The notes: generated by a model not told the origin, from the letters alone. Counted from the stretch's first letter, positions 1-8,887 are shown. The stretch: DNA of 58,258 nt from Bacillota bacterium (GCA_030656575.1 JAUSPO010000132.1:1-58258); one strand, 5' to 3'. Made by a program: numbers and translations.

Positions 1-1
1 G

Positions 2-283
2 AGGGGCACGACCAAAACCTGTTCCGGTTGTGGTAATCAACAAAAAATGCCGCCAAACAAGAGGGTATATGATTGTCCAAAATGCAGCTTCAAAATAGAA
101 CGTGATCTTAATTCGGTGTTAAATTTCCTTAAGAACCATAATTATGCCATGTGGCTTGGCCTGAGCGATCAGCTCAGTATCGTCAGATACAGCTTCAATC
201 CTGTAACTGGCGCAAACCGAAGGGCCGAATACCGGTCTGTCGTCCTGAACTACCAGGATGCACGGGGTCTATTGACCCCGTGA
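2..283 (+). CDS. TnpB (IS200/IS605 OrfB) C-terminal fragment, cut by window edge
   Basis: Reading from base 2, the frame has two CxxC pairs (CSGC and CPKC) followed by ERDLNS, which is the zinc-ribbon and last RuvC-like segment of TnpB, the RNA-guided nuclease-like accessory protein of IS200/IS605 elements. The rest lies left of the window. Downstream of the ribbon the sequence loses resemblance to the usual tail and ends at 283. A perfect hairpin (261-282) overlaps the stop, as expected for the subterminal hairpin at the right end of such an element. Whether the protein is full length cannot be judged. Confidence 0.7.
   Translation, partial: RGTTKTCSGCGNQQKMPPNKRVYDCPKCSFKIERDLNSVLNFLKNHNYAMWLGLSDQLSIVRYSFNPVTGANRRAEYRSVVLNYQDARGLLTP
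261..282. repeat. 9-bp perfect hairpin, candidate IS200/IS605 right-end structure
   Basis: CACGGGGTC (261-269) and GACCCCGTG (274-282) form a perfect stem with a TATT loop. It overlaps the end of the TnpB frame and stops 3 bases before the ATG of the radical SAM gene. IS200/IS605 ends are recognised as hairpins, so this is probably the element's right end; there is no T-run to make it a good terminator. Confidence 0.5.
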
Positions 284-285
284 GG

Positions 286-1670
286 ATGTCACTGGAAGCC
301 GTATCAGTATACAATGTGCTGCCCCTTACTTCAACCTGTAATTTAAACTGTATTTTCTGCAGTCATCTACAGAACCCTCCCGGAATCAGGGCATATCATT
401 TTCCACCCCTGCCCGTGGATGAACTGAAGCAGTTAATCCCTTTCCTGGACGGCTCCAGAAAGATTATTATAGGTGAATCATCAACAAGGCTCAGTGAAGG
501 GGAACCTCTTACTCATCCCCGGTTATTAAGCGTGATCGGGGAAATTAGAAGATATTACCCTGACACACCTTTGCAGATTACCACAAACGGTGCGCTCCTG
601 AACAGAGATCTGCTGCAAAATCTGCAGAGCCTTAGTGAAGGCCAAAATGAGGGCCAGCACAGTTTTCCTCATAAAGAGCCTAAACTGGAGCTGGTTATCT
701 CCCTTAACAGCTCATCCAGGCACTGGCGTTCTGAGGTGATGGGAGACAAAAGCCCATGGATAGCACTGGAAGCTGTTAAACTCTGCAGGGAGTTGGGCAT
801 TCCTTTTCATGGGAGCATTGTCGCCCTGCCCCACATTTACGGGTGGGATTCTCTAAAAGAGACACTTTTTTTCTTGAAGAAATGGCTGCCCTTACGACAC
901 GTCTTTTTTTGCCTGGTTATACCCGCTTTTCTCCCCTCTGGGCCGATTTCGGAAAATCCCTTATGGGAGAACTATCTGAATTTCTGCAGGGGTTGAGTGA
1001 TGATTTAAAGCATCCTGTCGTCCTGGAGCCACCCTTAAAAAAGGATCTTCTTGCCCGCGTAGAGGGGGTAATAAGATCTTCACCGGCAGAGCATGCCGGG
1101 TTAAAAAAGGGGGATATCATAACTACTGTTGACGGGAAAAAGGTAATTTCCGGAGTCGAGGCTTTTTTTCAAATTCAAAAAGCACTTGACCCTCTCTTGG
1201 AAGTAAGGCGCTCTGAAAAAGATGCAGAGAATTTCCTTGATAAGTCAATTACTATTAAGCTTTCTAAAAAGGGGGGAGAGCCATCTGGAGTTGTGTTCTC
1301 TTATGATCTGGAAGCGGATTCCGTATCCAGGGTAAATACCCGGGCAAGAAACCGCAGATCTCCTTTTTTATTAACTTCACGGGCGGCGGCTCCTCTCTGG
1401 GAAGCTGCAAAAAGGGAACTCCTCCTGCCCCGGGAACTCTGCATCAGCATTGTGGAGAATGGTTTTTTCGGCGGCTCAATCTGCTGTGCTGGGCTGCTGA
1501 CGGTGTCAGATTTTGAAAAAAATCTTCAGAAATTACTGAAGTTAGAAGTAATTCCTGATCTAGTTATCGTTCCCTTAAAGCCTTTTGATGGGAAAGGCTT
1601 CGATCTTAGAGGTGATCATTTCCAAAAGCTGCCTGCTGCCTTCCCGCAGCTATCTTTTTCCTTTCTGTAA
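286..1670 (+). pseudogene. Radical SAM protein with PDZ and DUF512-like C-terminus, split by a -1 frameshift
   Basis: Frame 1 from ATG 286 gives a radical SAM domain: CNLNCIFC (Cx3Cx2C) near residue 17, then an SAM-fold stretch with a GEPLTHP motif. This frame stops at 996. Homologous continuation (LFLPGYTRFSP, then a PDZ domain with AGLKKGDIITTVDGKKV, then a tail with GFFGGSICCAGLLT resembling DUF512) is in frame 3, ending at 1670. The switch fits one base lost in, or a -1 slip on, the T7 run at 866-872; in frame 1 it reads T TTT TTC, a classic slippery heptamer. No good ribosome binding site precedes ATG 286, perhaps because of the IS end next to it. It is either a decayed gene or a frameshift-expressed one. 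The known family relative has PDZ first; here it follows the SAM domain. Confidence 0.6.
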
Positions 1671-1705
1671 ACGCCTATCTGTAACAGGATAGGCGTTTGT
1701 TTTTA
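1669..1705 (+). terminator. Rho-independent terminator of the radical SAM/PDZ gene
   Basis: Stem AAACGCCTATC (1669-1679) pairs perfectly with GATAGGCGTTT (1688-1698) and is followed by GTTTTTAT. The oppositely oriented transglutaminase-like gene ends inside it at 1675. Confidence 0.8.
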
Positions 1706-2304
1706 TAAAAGAAAAGAAATGCCGAAAAAGCAAGCCCTGACAGCAGAGCATTTTTTCTAGCGGCAGGCATGTGTACCCAGAAGGCATCCCAGAAAATATC
1801 TAAGCTTCCCTTCCAATCGATCTGCGGTATTTTTAAGACGGGCTCCCCGATGTGATCATAATAAAAAACAGCACTATCAAAGTTTTCAATTTTATTATCC
1901 ATTTTTCCTTCATAATTTATCCAGATATGAGTAGGAGAAATATAGAGTTCATAAGGAATTAAGAGGGCTTCAAACAAGGAGGCCAAAACAATAAAACGGG
2001 TTTTGCAATCACCCTTTTCGTTTTTTAAAGCTTCTTCAACGGTGGGGAAATACCATGGGAGATCATAGGCCTGCCAGTCGTAACTGTAAGGAATATTTTC
2101 AAGCACAAAGATCTCTATGGCCTCAGGGTCATTGGGATCAGCAAGAAGGGGAATAAAGGTTTCTGCAGTTTGTGCATTAACAGGAGGATTAAGAAGACGA
2201 TAAATGCTTTCTCCCAGAGCCATCGGTCGGGGGTATAGAACCAGGAAGATCCAGAATAAGGCAATCACTATGGAACATCGGCGGTAATTCCTGATTTTAT
2301 ACAC
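1675..2304 (-). CDS. Membrane-anchored transglutaminase-like protein
   Basis: A 209-residue protein with an N-terminal hydrophobic segment (about residues 10-30, signal anchor), a transglutaminase-like core with Cys in EKGDCKTRF (about residue 98), His in SPTHIW and an acidic residue in ENFDSA, and a second hydrophobic segment near the C-terminus (ALLSGLAFSAFLFFY). Cys-His-Asp triads of this fold act as proteases or cross-linking enzymes, often exported; the true substrate is unknown. It is shorter than typical members. The gene is convergent with the radical SAM/PDZ gene and shares its terminator, and is divergent from comEA. Confidence 0.6.
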   Translation of the reverse strand: MYKIRNYRRCSIVIALFWIFLVLYPRPMALGESIYRLLNPPVNAQTAETFIPLLADPNDPEAIEIFVLENIPYSYDWQAYDLPWYFPTVEEALKNEKGDCKTRFIVLASLFEALLIPYELYISPTHIWINYEGKMDNKIENFDSAVFYYDHIGEPVLKIPQIDWKGSLDIFWDAFWVHMPAARKNALLSGLAFSAFLFFYKNKRLSCYR

Positions 2305-2333
2305 TCAAAAGTTCCTTTCCGATCTCTTATTCT

Positions 2334-2353
2334 GACTCCTGACTCCTGACTCC
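2334..2353. repeat. Tandem 7-bp repeat (GACTCCT x3, last unit degenerate)
   Basis: Three head-to-tail GACTCCT units lie just upstream of the transglutaminase-like gene. No function is evident. Confidence 0.6.
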
Positions 2354-2493
2354 CCACCGTTATTATATCACGACATTGAACAGCGTAAGTTTATGCAGTA
2401 TTTACCATTTTCTAACCATTCTAGTCTTGCAGGAAATTGATAAATATTGTCGAAGTTGAAAGTAATAGGATTATTTGTATAAGGGTGGTAAAT

Positions 2494-3102
2494 TTGTTTA
2501 AACTAACACCTAAGGAACAGAAACTGGTAATTTTATTGGCTCTTCTACTGGTGCTTGGTATTGTATTACGTTTTGCCTTGCCTGCCCATGGAGAAAAAAA
2601 TACGGATATGGATATAACTTTCAACCCGGAACATAGTAATGGAAACGGGGACCTGGTGCCTGCAGAAGAAAAAATGATTATCATTCATGTTACTGGCGCC
2701 GTGGATAAGCCCGGCGTGTATATTTTAGATGAGGGGTCCAGAGTGTTTCAGGCCATAGAGAAGGCAGGGGGGCATACAGATGATGCGGATCTGGAAAGAA
2801 TAAATCTTGCTGAACCTCTCTATGACGGCCAACCAGTCTATGTTCCCCGGAAAAGCGATACAGTTTCGCCCCAGGCCGAAGGTTCTTCTTTCTCCGCGGT
2901 TCAGGGCGTCAGAGTTAACATAAACAGGGCGAATAAATCTCAACTGGAATCCCTGCCTGGTATAGGCGCTGTCAAAGCTCAAAGCATCCTGGATTACCGT
3001 GAAAAGAACGGTCCTTTTCATAGTGTTGATGAGATTGTGAAAGTTACGGGGATAGGCGACAAAACCCTTGAAGGTCTTAGGGATCTGATTACGATCTACT
3101 AG
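2494..3102 (+). CDS. comEA: ComEA family DNA-binding competence protein
   Basis: ComEA is the membrane-anchored DNA receptor of the competence machinery. The protein has one N-terminal transmembrane segment (LVILLALLLVLGIVLRF), an SLBB domain (IHVTGAVDKPGVYIL) and a C-terminal double helix-hairpin-helix DNA-binding domain (VNINRANKSQLESLPGIG and IVKVTGIGDKTLEGL). The start is uncertain. TTG 2494 has AAGGGTGG five bases upstream and places the membrane segment correctly; GTG 2485 and TTG 2437 are in frame too. No comEC follows; the next gene is unrelated, so this copy stands alone. Confidence 0.85.
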   Translation: MFKLTPKEQKLVILLALLLVLGIVLRFALPAHGEKNTDMDITFNPEHSNGNGDLVPAEEKMIIIHVTGAVDKPGVYILDEGSRVFQAIEKAGGHTDDADLERINLAEPLYDGQPVYVPRKSDTVSPQAEGSSFSAVQGVRVNINRANKSQLESLPGIGAVKAQSILDYREKNGPFHSVDEIVKVTGIGDKTLEGLRDLITIY

Positions 3103-3153
3103 ACTTAAGCGATGATGGAACTTACAAAATAATAATATATAAAGGATTCTGCA

Positions 3154-3181
3154 TTAATAAGTGTAATATTATACTTATTAA
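3154..3181. promoter_or_regulatory. 28-bp AT-rich near-perfect palindrome upstream of the UPF0182 gene
   Basis: The stretch beginning TTAATAAGTGTAAT and ending ATTATACTTATTAA has only one mismatched pair over two 14-base arms. There is no T-run, so it is not a terminator. Its place 60-90 bases before the UPF0182 start suggests an operator for an unknown dimeric repressor. Confidence 0.45.
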
Positions 3182-3203
3182 GAAGTTATTCCTTTTCCTT
3201 AGA

Positions 3204-3244
3204 AAGGAGGCATCCCTGATTTTTAGAAAGAAATCAGGGTTATG
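3204..3244 (+). promoter_or_regulatory. Ribosome binding site separated from the start codon by a perfect hairpin
   Basis: AAGGAGG (3204-3210) lies 31 bases before ATG 3242, too far for normal initiation. Between them CCCTGATTT (3214-3222) and AAATCAGGG (3231-3239) form a perfect 9-bp stem with an 8-base loop. Folding it would leave about three unpaired bases on one side and two on the other, which restores a normal spacing. This would make translation depend on the hairpin. A second in-frame ATG is at 3248. Confidence 0.6.
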
Positions 3245-5986
3245 ATTATGAGTATTAGGTCTCTTATTATTGCTTTGTTTATCATCTTAGTGGGGGCGTT
3301 CATATGGGTTTCAGGTCTTTATACGGATTTTCTCTGGTTTGATAATCTCGCTTACGGTTCCGTTTTCTTAACTGTCTTTCTCTCCCAATGGGGTGTACGT
3401 CTCGCGGCATGGTTTATCTTTTTTATTTTTCTTTTTGTTAATCTCATTTTTATGCGCGGCGTCCTTTTAAATGTCCCCAATCTGGAACTGAGGGAACGAA
3501 TTACCGGTACTTTTTTTGGCCGTATGTTAACCCCCCGAAAAATTACCTTATTTTTTCTTGTTTCCAGCCTTGTGGTTTCCTTTCTTCTTTCCTCTTATAC
3601 GGGAGGGGTTTGGCTGGAAGTGCGCCAGTTTCTGCATGGGGCGCAATTCGGGATAAATGATCCGATCTTTAACCAGGATGCTTCGTTTTATGTTTTTCAA
3701 CTTCCTTTCCTCCGTTCTCTTTATACTTTTTTACAAACGATTGTTATCCTCACAATTCTGGTTACAGGAACAATTTATTTTATTACCGACCCTCCTGTTC
3801 AGGTTGGCAGGAAGATTGTATTTCTACCAACCCGGGGGAAGGGACACCTTTCTTTGCTGCTGGTTTTTGCATTTTTATTAAAAGCCTGGGATTATCGCCT
3901 CAAAATGTATGAATTACTCCTTTCGCCCCGGGGTGCCACTTTTGGTCCCGGTTATACAGATCTTAATGCGAATCTTCCTGCGTTGTGGATCCTTTTATTT
4001 TTAACCCTGGCAATTTGCGGCCTGCTTATTTTTAATATTTACAGACGCCAGTCTCGGCTAATCTTTTTAAGTATCGTCGTTCTTCTTGGCGCTTCTATTC
4101 TTGTGGGCAGCATTTATCCCTCCCTGATTCAGCAGTTCAGGGTGGAACCCAATGAATTTTCTTTTGAACGTCCTTTTCTGGAACATAACATTGCTTTCAC
4201 CTTAAAAGCTTATGGCCTTGATGACGTGAAGACAGAAGATTATCCTGCCCTGCAGAGTCTCGAGTGGGAAGATCTGAAAGCTGCGGCGGGAACGATAGAA
4301 AACGTCCGTTTATGGGATTACCGCCCTTTGCTCCAGACCTATAATCAGCTTCAGGGCATACGCCCATATTATGAATTTCAGGATGTTGATACAGACCGCT
4401 ATATTTTGGATGGGGATTACAGGCAGGTAATGCTTTCAGTCCGGGAGATGAACCAGGCAAGGCTGGCTACCCAAGCCCAGACATGGATTAATACACGTCT
4501 GCAGTATACCCACGGTTATGGGGTGACCATGAGTCCTGTTGCTGATGTATCATCGCAGGGGTTGCCGGAATTTACCGTTGGTGATATTCCTGCGGTGCTT
4601 TCGGGGGGCCTGGAATTAACAAGGCCTGAGGTTTATTACGGCGAATTAAGCAGCAATTATGTTATTGCAAATACCAAGACCGCTGAATTCAATTATCCCA
4701 GCGGAGATACAAATGTTTATGCACATTATGAGGGCACCGGCGGTGTTCCCCTGAATAGCCTGGGGAGGAAACTTCTCTATGCCCTCAAGTTTTCTGATTA
4801 CAGAATTGCTATTTCAGCAGAGATAACAGATCAGAGCAGGATCATGTTTAACCGGCCTATCCGACAGAGAGTTTCCAAGATAGCTCCGTTTTTAAGATAT
4901 GATGCTGATCCTTACCCGGTGATCGCCGATGGAAAGATTTTCTGGATCCTGGATGCGTACACCGTTACCAGATCATTCCCATACTCCGAGCCTTTCGGAG
5001 GTGTAAACTATATGCGCAACTCTGTTAAGGTTGTAATAGACGCTTACAACGGCTCGGTTGATTTTTATATTGTTGACCCTTCTGATCCGCTGATATTGAC
5101 TTATGCTAATATATTTCCGGAGCTTTTCAAGCCAATTGAACAGATGCCCGAAGAAATTATTTCTCATATCCGCTATCCGGAAACATATTTCAGTCTGCAG
5201 GCACAGGTTTTTGCTGTCTATCATATGATAGATCCTGTTGTCTTCTATAACAGGGAAGACCTCTGGCAGATACCCATGGAAAAGTATGGGGAGAATGTTC
5301 AGGCAGTGGAGCCATATTATACTGTTCTGCAGCTTCCCGGTGAAGAGGAGCCCGAATTTCTCCTGGTCCTTCCTTATACTCCTGCCCGCAGGGACAACAT
5401 GATCGCCTGGATGGCAGGACGTTCTGACGGTGAAAACTATGGAGAACTTCTAGTCTATTTATTTCCCAAAGACAGGGTTGTTTTTGGTCCCATGCAAATT
5501 GAAACACGTATTGACCAGAACACCCTTATTTCCCAACAGTTATCTCTCTGGGACCAGAGGGGTTCACGGGTGATTCGCGGTAACTTGCTGGTACTGCCTA
5601 TTAACGATACTGTTTTATATGTTGAGCCGGTTTTCCTCGAGGCGGATCAAAGCCAGCTGCCGGAACTGGCTCGTGTGATTGTTGGTTTCGGGGACAGGGT
5701 TGTAATGGAACGTACCCTGGAAGAGGCATTAGTATCACTATTTGGCGCCAGGGGGGATACCTTGATCCCTGAAATACCCGGTGACGTTCCCGGGCCTGAA
5801 GATGAAGAACCGGACGAAACCGTAGAACCACGACCGGGAGTGCCCTCTAGCGTAGAGGAACTTGCCCGCAGGGCTCAGGAATTATTCCAAGAGGCCGACA
5901 ATAACCTTAAAGCAGGGGATTGGGCAGGTTATGGCAGAGCTTTAGAGGAACTGGAATCTGTCATAAATGAACTTGCCGGAAACTAA
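3242..5986 (+). CDS. UPF0182 family large membrane protein
   Basis: A 914-residue protein of family UPF0182, whose function is unknown. The first ~300 residues hold about seven hydrophobic membrane segments (for example ALFIILVGAFIWVSGLY and LSLLLVFAFLLKAWDY). A large extracytoplasmic domain follows (about 310-830, with WDYRPLLQTYNQLQ and the LPYTPARRDNMIAWMAGR motif typical of the family). An acidic/proline linker near 840-865 leads to a C-terminal helical segment (ELARRAQELFQEADNNLKAGDW). Length is normal for the family. The gene is monocistronic by spacing; its initiation region has the hairpin described at 3204-3244. Confidence 0.85.
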   Translation: MIMSIRSLIIALFIILVGAFIWVSGLYTDFLWFDNLAYGSVFLTVFLSQWGVRLAAWFIFFIFLFVNLIFMRGVLLNVPNLELRERITGTFFGRMLTPRKITLFFLVSSLVVSFLLSSYTGGVWLEVRQFLHGAQFGINDPIFNQDASFYVFQLPFLRSLYTFLQTIVILTILVTGTIYFITDPPVQVGRKIVFLPTRGKGHLSLLLVFAFLLKAWDYRLKMYELLLSPRGATFGPGYTDLNANLPALWILLFLTLAICGLLIFNIYRRQSRLIFLSIVVLLGASILVGSIYPSLIQQFRVEPNEFSFERPFLEHNIAFTLKAYGLDDVKTEDYPALQSLEWEDLKAAAGTIENVRLWDYRPLLQTYNQLQGIRPYYEFQDVDTDRYILDGDYRQVMLSVREMNQARLATQAQTWINTRLQYTHGYGVTMSPVADVSSQGLPEFTVGDIPAVLSGGLELTRPEVYYGELSSNYVIANTKTAEFNYPSGDTNVYAHYEGTGGVPLNSLGRKLLYALKFSDYRIAISAEITDQSRIMFNRPIRQRVSKIAPFLRYDADPYPVIADGKIFWILDAYTVTRSFPYSEPFGGVNYMRNSVKVVIDAYNGSVDFYIVDPSDPLILTYANIFPELFKPIEQMPEEIISHIRYPETYFSLQAQVFAVYHMIDPVVFYNREDLWQIPMEKYGENVQAVEPYYTVLQLPGEEEPEFLLVLPYTPARRDNMIAWMAGRSDGENYGELLVYLFPKDRVVFGPMQIETRIDQNTLISQQLSLWDQRGSRVIRGNLLVLPINDTVLYVEPVFLEADQSQLPELARVIVGFGDRVVMERTLEEALVSLFGARGDTLIPEIPGDVPGPEDEEPDETVEPRPGVPSSVEELARRAQELFQEADNNLKAGDWAGYGRALEELESVINELAGN

Positions 5987-6461
5987 GATTTGAAAATAGT
6001 TGGCAAGCGTTGTCTTAATTATAAGTTTTTGTAGATTATGATACAGATAATAGCACTGCTGTTTGCTCTGGGGAACAATTTTGTTTCTGGTCATAAAATT
6101 CGCAATGCTTTTAGGAATATTTAATATTGTTATTACATGGTTAAGCCCCCCCGCTGACGCCTTAATTCTCTTTTGGAGAGTGTTAAGCAACTGGACTACT
6201 TTTTAACTTGTCCTGGCGGTGGGGCTTATTCCTTCCTCACAGGCCGCTGAAGGATTTGGGTTTTTGGATAATTAAGTGAAGACCTTATTGTGAGATGGAA
6301 GGTGTGTTTCTCCTGTTGGATACTATTCCAGTGAGCGGTGTTCCCAACTATATTTAAAATAGGTGTTTATTACCTGCAACATATTACACCTTTCTTACGT
6401 CATAGATATTAGAATATGCTGCGGTTTGGTTTTTATATGCTTTTCAGAAAGGAAGAGAGAG
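5987..6461. other. 475-bp gap with long-range pairing; possible leader RNA or degenerate coding remnant
   Basis: AAGCCCC at about 6143 and GGGGCTT at about 6221 can pair, extended by CCGC/GCGG after one mismatch, enclosing a smaller stem (CTTAA near 6160 with TTAAG near 6184 around TCTC/GAGA). This could be a structured leader for the FN3 gene 240 bases downstream. The same bases also translate into a protein-like stretch (SPPADALILFWRVLSNW), so a decayed membrane-protein gene is an alternative. It does not match the c-di-GMP-I consensus. ATG 6462 of the next gene has GGAAGAGAG as ribosome binding site. Confidence 0.3.
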
Positions 6462-8588
6462 ATGAAGAAAAAGTTAGTTTTTATGCTGGTGTTTCTTATG
6501 TTTTTTAGCGTTACCGGTTTAGATGTAATAGAAGCTTCACCATCTGTGCCGGCTGCACCAACAGGACTTAGCGCCACAGTTGTTTCCGGAACTCAGGTTA
6601 ACCTGACGTGGGATTACAGTACCAACGGAGTGGGTTTCAAGATTGAACGCCGACAGGAGGCCGCAATCGAAGAAATCAACATTGGAGAAGGCGGCACCAG
6701 TTTTTCGGATACCGGCCTTACCCCTGACACTACCTATACCTACTGTGTGCAGGCTTACGACATTAACACCCTTGCTCATTCCGACTTTTCCGAGTTGGTT
6801 TCAGTCACAACGGTCATAGTACCTGAGTCGCCATCAAATCTCGAGGCAGCAGTTGTTACAGATACGCGGGTTAGCCTCACCTGGACGGACACATCCAACA
6901 ACGAAACGGGTTTTAAAATCGAAAGGAAAACAAGCACGGGTGCCTATTCCCAGATTGCCGCCGTGGCAGCCAATTCCACTTCGTTTCTGGATACAGGCCT
7001 GACCGCCGGCAGCACCTATACTTACCGTGTGCGGGCCTACAATGCCGCCGGGGATTCCAACTATTCAAACGAGGCCACCGTGTTCACGGGCAAGCCGACC
7101 GCACCGACAAATCTGGTCGCAACTACCGTTTCTACTTCCCGTATCGATCTCAACTGGACGGATACTGCCAACAACGAAACAGGCTTTAAAATTGAGCGCA
7201 GGACAGGAAGCACTTGGAGTCAGGTCGCCTCCGTTGGAGCCAACGCCACAACGTACTCCGATACAGGCCTTTCAGCTAATATCACTTACTATTACAGGGT
7301 AAGGGCATACAATACCGCCGGGGATTCTTCTTATTCCTCCGAGGCTAGTGCAATTACTGCAGTGATCCTTGCCCCTTCAAATCTTGCGGCAGCAACCGTT
7401 TCCAATTCCCAGATAGATCTCACGTGGACAGATAACTCCAATAATGAAACGGGTTTTAGAATTGAGAGAAAAATATCAGGCGGCAGTTACAGTCAGATCG
7501 CCACAGTTGGAGCTAATCTGACCACCTATGAAGACAAAAATCTTTCTAATAATACTACGTACTACTACAGGGTAAGGGCTTACAATTCTACCACAAACTC
7601 TACTTATAGCGGCGAGGCCATTGCCACTACAGGGGTTATCCCTGCCGCGCCTTTAAACCTTGCAGCAGAAACCGTTTCCACTTCTCAGATCAATTTGACA
7701 TGGACGGATAACTCCAATAATGAGACGGGATTCAGGATTGAAAGAAAAATTTCCGGCGGCAGCTACAGTCAGATTGCCGTTGTCGGGGCCAATGTGAAAG
7801 CATATTCGGACAAAAATCTTTCCACCAATACAACATATTATTACCGGGTTCGGGCCTACAATTCTATTGGTAATTCAACCTATTCCAATGAAGCAAGCGC
7901 CGGTACGGGTGTTCCTGCGGCCCCTACACAATTAACTGCTTCAGCAGCATCCAGCGATAAAATTGTACTGACATGGGCGAATAACTCCAACAACGAGACC
8001 GGGTTCAAAATAGAGAGAAAGCAGGGTGGTGGAAACTACGTTCAGATCGCCACGGTGGGTGCCAATACCAGGACTTACCCTGATACGAATCTCTCTTCCA
8101 GCACAACCTACTATTACCGCGTCAGGTCGTACAACTCTGCAGGAAACTCAGGGTATTCCAACGAGGCCAATGCAGCAACGCAGGCCCAGAGGATAGATAT
8201 TCGGCTCTATATCGGCAAAACCAGCTATTACGTGGGCAGTCAGAGAATGGAGATGGATACCACACCGATTATTGCGGACAACAGGACCCTTCTGCCTATC
8301 AGGTATGTGGCAGAGGCCATTGGGGCTTCAGTGGTATGGAACCCGAGCGAGCAAAAAACAACGATAATTTTAAAAGGGGATGTTATCGAACTCTGGGTTG
8401 GGAATAACACGGCCAGGGTGAACGGGCAGAACAGGCTTATAGACTCCATGAATTCAAATGTAAAGCCTCTAATAATCCCTCCGGGCAGAATAATGCTTCC
8501 TTTAAGGTTTATCAGTGAAAACCTGGGCTGCACAGTAGACTGGAATCCCAGCTTACAGGAAGCTAAGGTGACATATACTGCACCATAA
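6462..8588 (+). CDS. Secreted six-FN3-domain protein with C-terminal stalk (Cu-amine-oxidase N1) domain
   Basis: A 708-residue exported protein. ATG 6462 starts a clear signal peptide (MKKKLVFMLVFLMFF, cleavage near residue 26). Six fibronectin type III domains of about 90 residues follow, each with the marks L.WTD.SNNETGF.IER and TTYYYRVRAYN. The C-terminal ~130 residues are a stalk/Cu-amine-oxidase N1-like domain in two halves, with RTLLPIRYVAEAIGA.V.W and RIMLPLRFISENLGCTVDW. In Firmicutes such domains occur in cell-surface proteins; an adhesin or envelope-associated role is inferred. FN3 copies 4 and 5 are nearly identical in protein, which points to recent tandem duplication. Another stalk-domain protein is at 31874-32614 in this window. 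Confidence 0.85.
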   Translation: MKKKLVFMLVFLMFFSVTGLDVIEASPSVPAAPTGLSATVVSGTQVNLTWDYSTNGVGFKIERRQEAAIEEINIGEGGTSFSDTGLTPDTTYTYCVQAYDINTLAHSDFSELVSVTTVIVPESPSNLEAAVVTDTRVSLTWTDTSNNETGFKIERKTSTGAYSQIAAVAANSTSFLDTGLTAGSTYTYRVRAYNAAGDSNYSNEATVFTGKPTAPTNLVATTVSTSRIDLNWTDTANNETGFKIERRTGSTWSQVASVGANATTYSDTGLSANITYYYRVRAYNTAGDSSYSSEASAITAVILAPSNLAAATVSNSQIDLTWTDNSNNETGFRIERKISGGSYSQIATVGANLTTYEDKNLSNNTTYYYRVRAYNSTTNSTYSGEAIATTGVIPAAPLNLAAETVSTSQINLTWTDNSNNETGFRIERKISGGSYSQIAVVGANVKAYSDKNLSTNTTYYYRVRAYNSIGNSTYSNEASAGTGVPAAPTQLTASAASSDKIVLTWANNSNNETGFKIERKQGGGNYVQIATVGANTRTYPDTNLSSSTTYYYRVRSYNSAGNSGYSNEANAATQAQRIDIRLYIGKTSYYVGSQRMEMDTTPIIADNRTLLPIRYVAEAIGASVVWNPSEQKTTIILKGDVIELWVGNNTARVNGQNRLIDSMNSNVKPLIIPPGRIMLPLRFISENLGCTVDWNPSLQEAKVTYTAP

Positions 8589-8626
8589 GAAATGAGAAGA
8601 GCTTGTAAAGCCAAAATAATCTTGAT

Positions 8627-8694
8627 AGGGAACCTGGCCGGCTTCAACCGCCGATCTGGTTCCCTTCTTTTTGGATCTGGTTCCCTTCTTTTTG
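8627..8694 (+). terminator. Terminator of the FN3 gene with its 3' arm and T-tail tandemly duplicated
   Basis: AGGGAACC (8627-8634) pairs with GGTTCCCT (8658-8665), followed by TCTTTTTG. The 21-bp block carrying the 3' arm and T-tail (8653-8673) is repeated exactly at 8674-8694, so two alternative 3' arms are available. Confidence 0.65.
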
Positions 8695-8700
8695 GAGAAA

Positions 8701-8887
8701 CAAGACAAGGGGGCAAGGGGAAACAAGACAAGGGGACAGGGACTTGTCTTGAAAGAATGAATATGAATTATCTTGCCGAGGTGGTAGGATATGCCAAGAC
8801 AAGTAGAAAGAAAAAGTAAAACAGGGATTTATCATATCATGCTAAGAGAATTAACCGTCAAACAATATTTGAAGATTATTAAATTAA
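8701..8887 (+). mobile_element. REP-like repeat plus 5' remnant of a RAYT gene (MPRQVERKSKTGIYHIM...)
   Basis: GACAAGGGG-type repeats with a perfect 9-bp hairpin (CAAGACAAG 8724-8732 with CTTGTCTTG 8743-8751) are followed by ATG 8791, whose frame starts MPRQVERKSKTGIYHIMLRE. This matches the N-terminus of the intact RAYT at 21132-21905 (MPRRARKKSNSGIYHIIIRG). The match decays after about 30 codons, exactly where the insertion sequence at 8888 begins, so the IS inserted into an older RAYT copy. Confidence 0.7.

Noticed and set aside
5942-6190. Minus-strand 82-codon frame after the UPF0182 gene
   Set aside because: Overlaps the end of a real gene, no ribosome binding site, no recognisable domain.
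6140-6240. Second c-di-GMP or other known riboswitch upstream of the FN3 gene
   Set aside because: Long pairing is present but none of the GEMM motifs (GGCAAACC, CGCAAAGCC) or other aptamer signatures appear.
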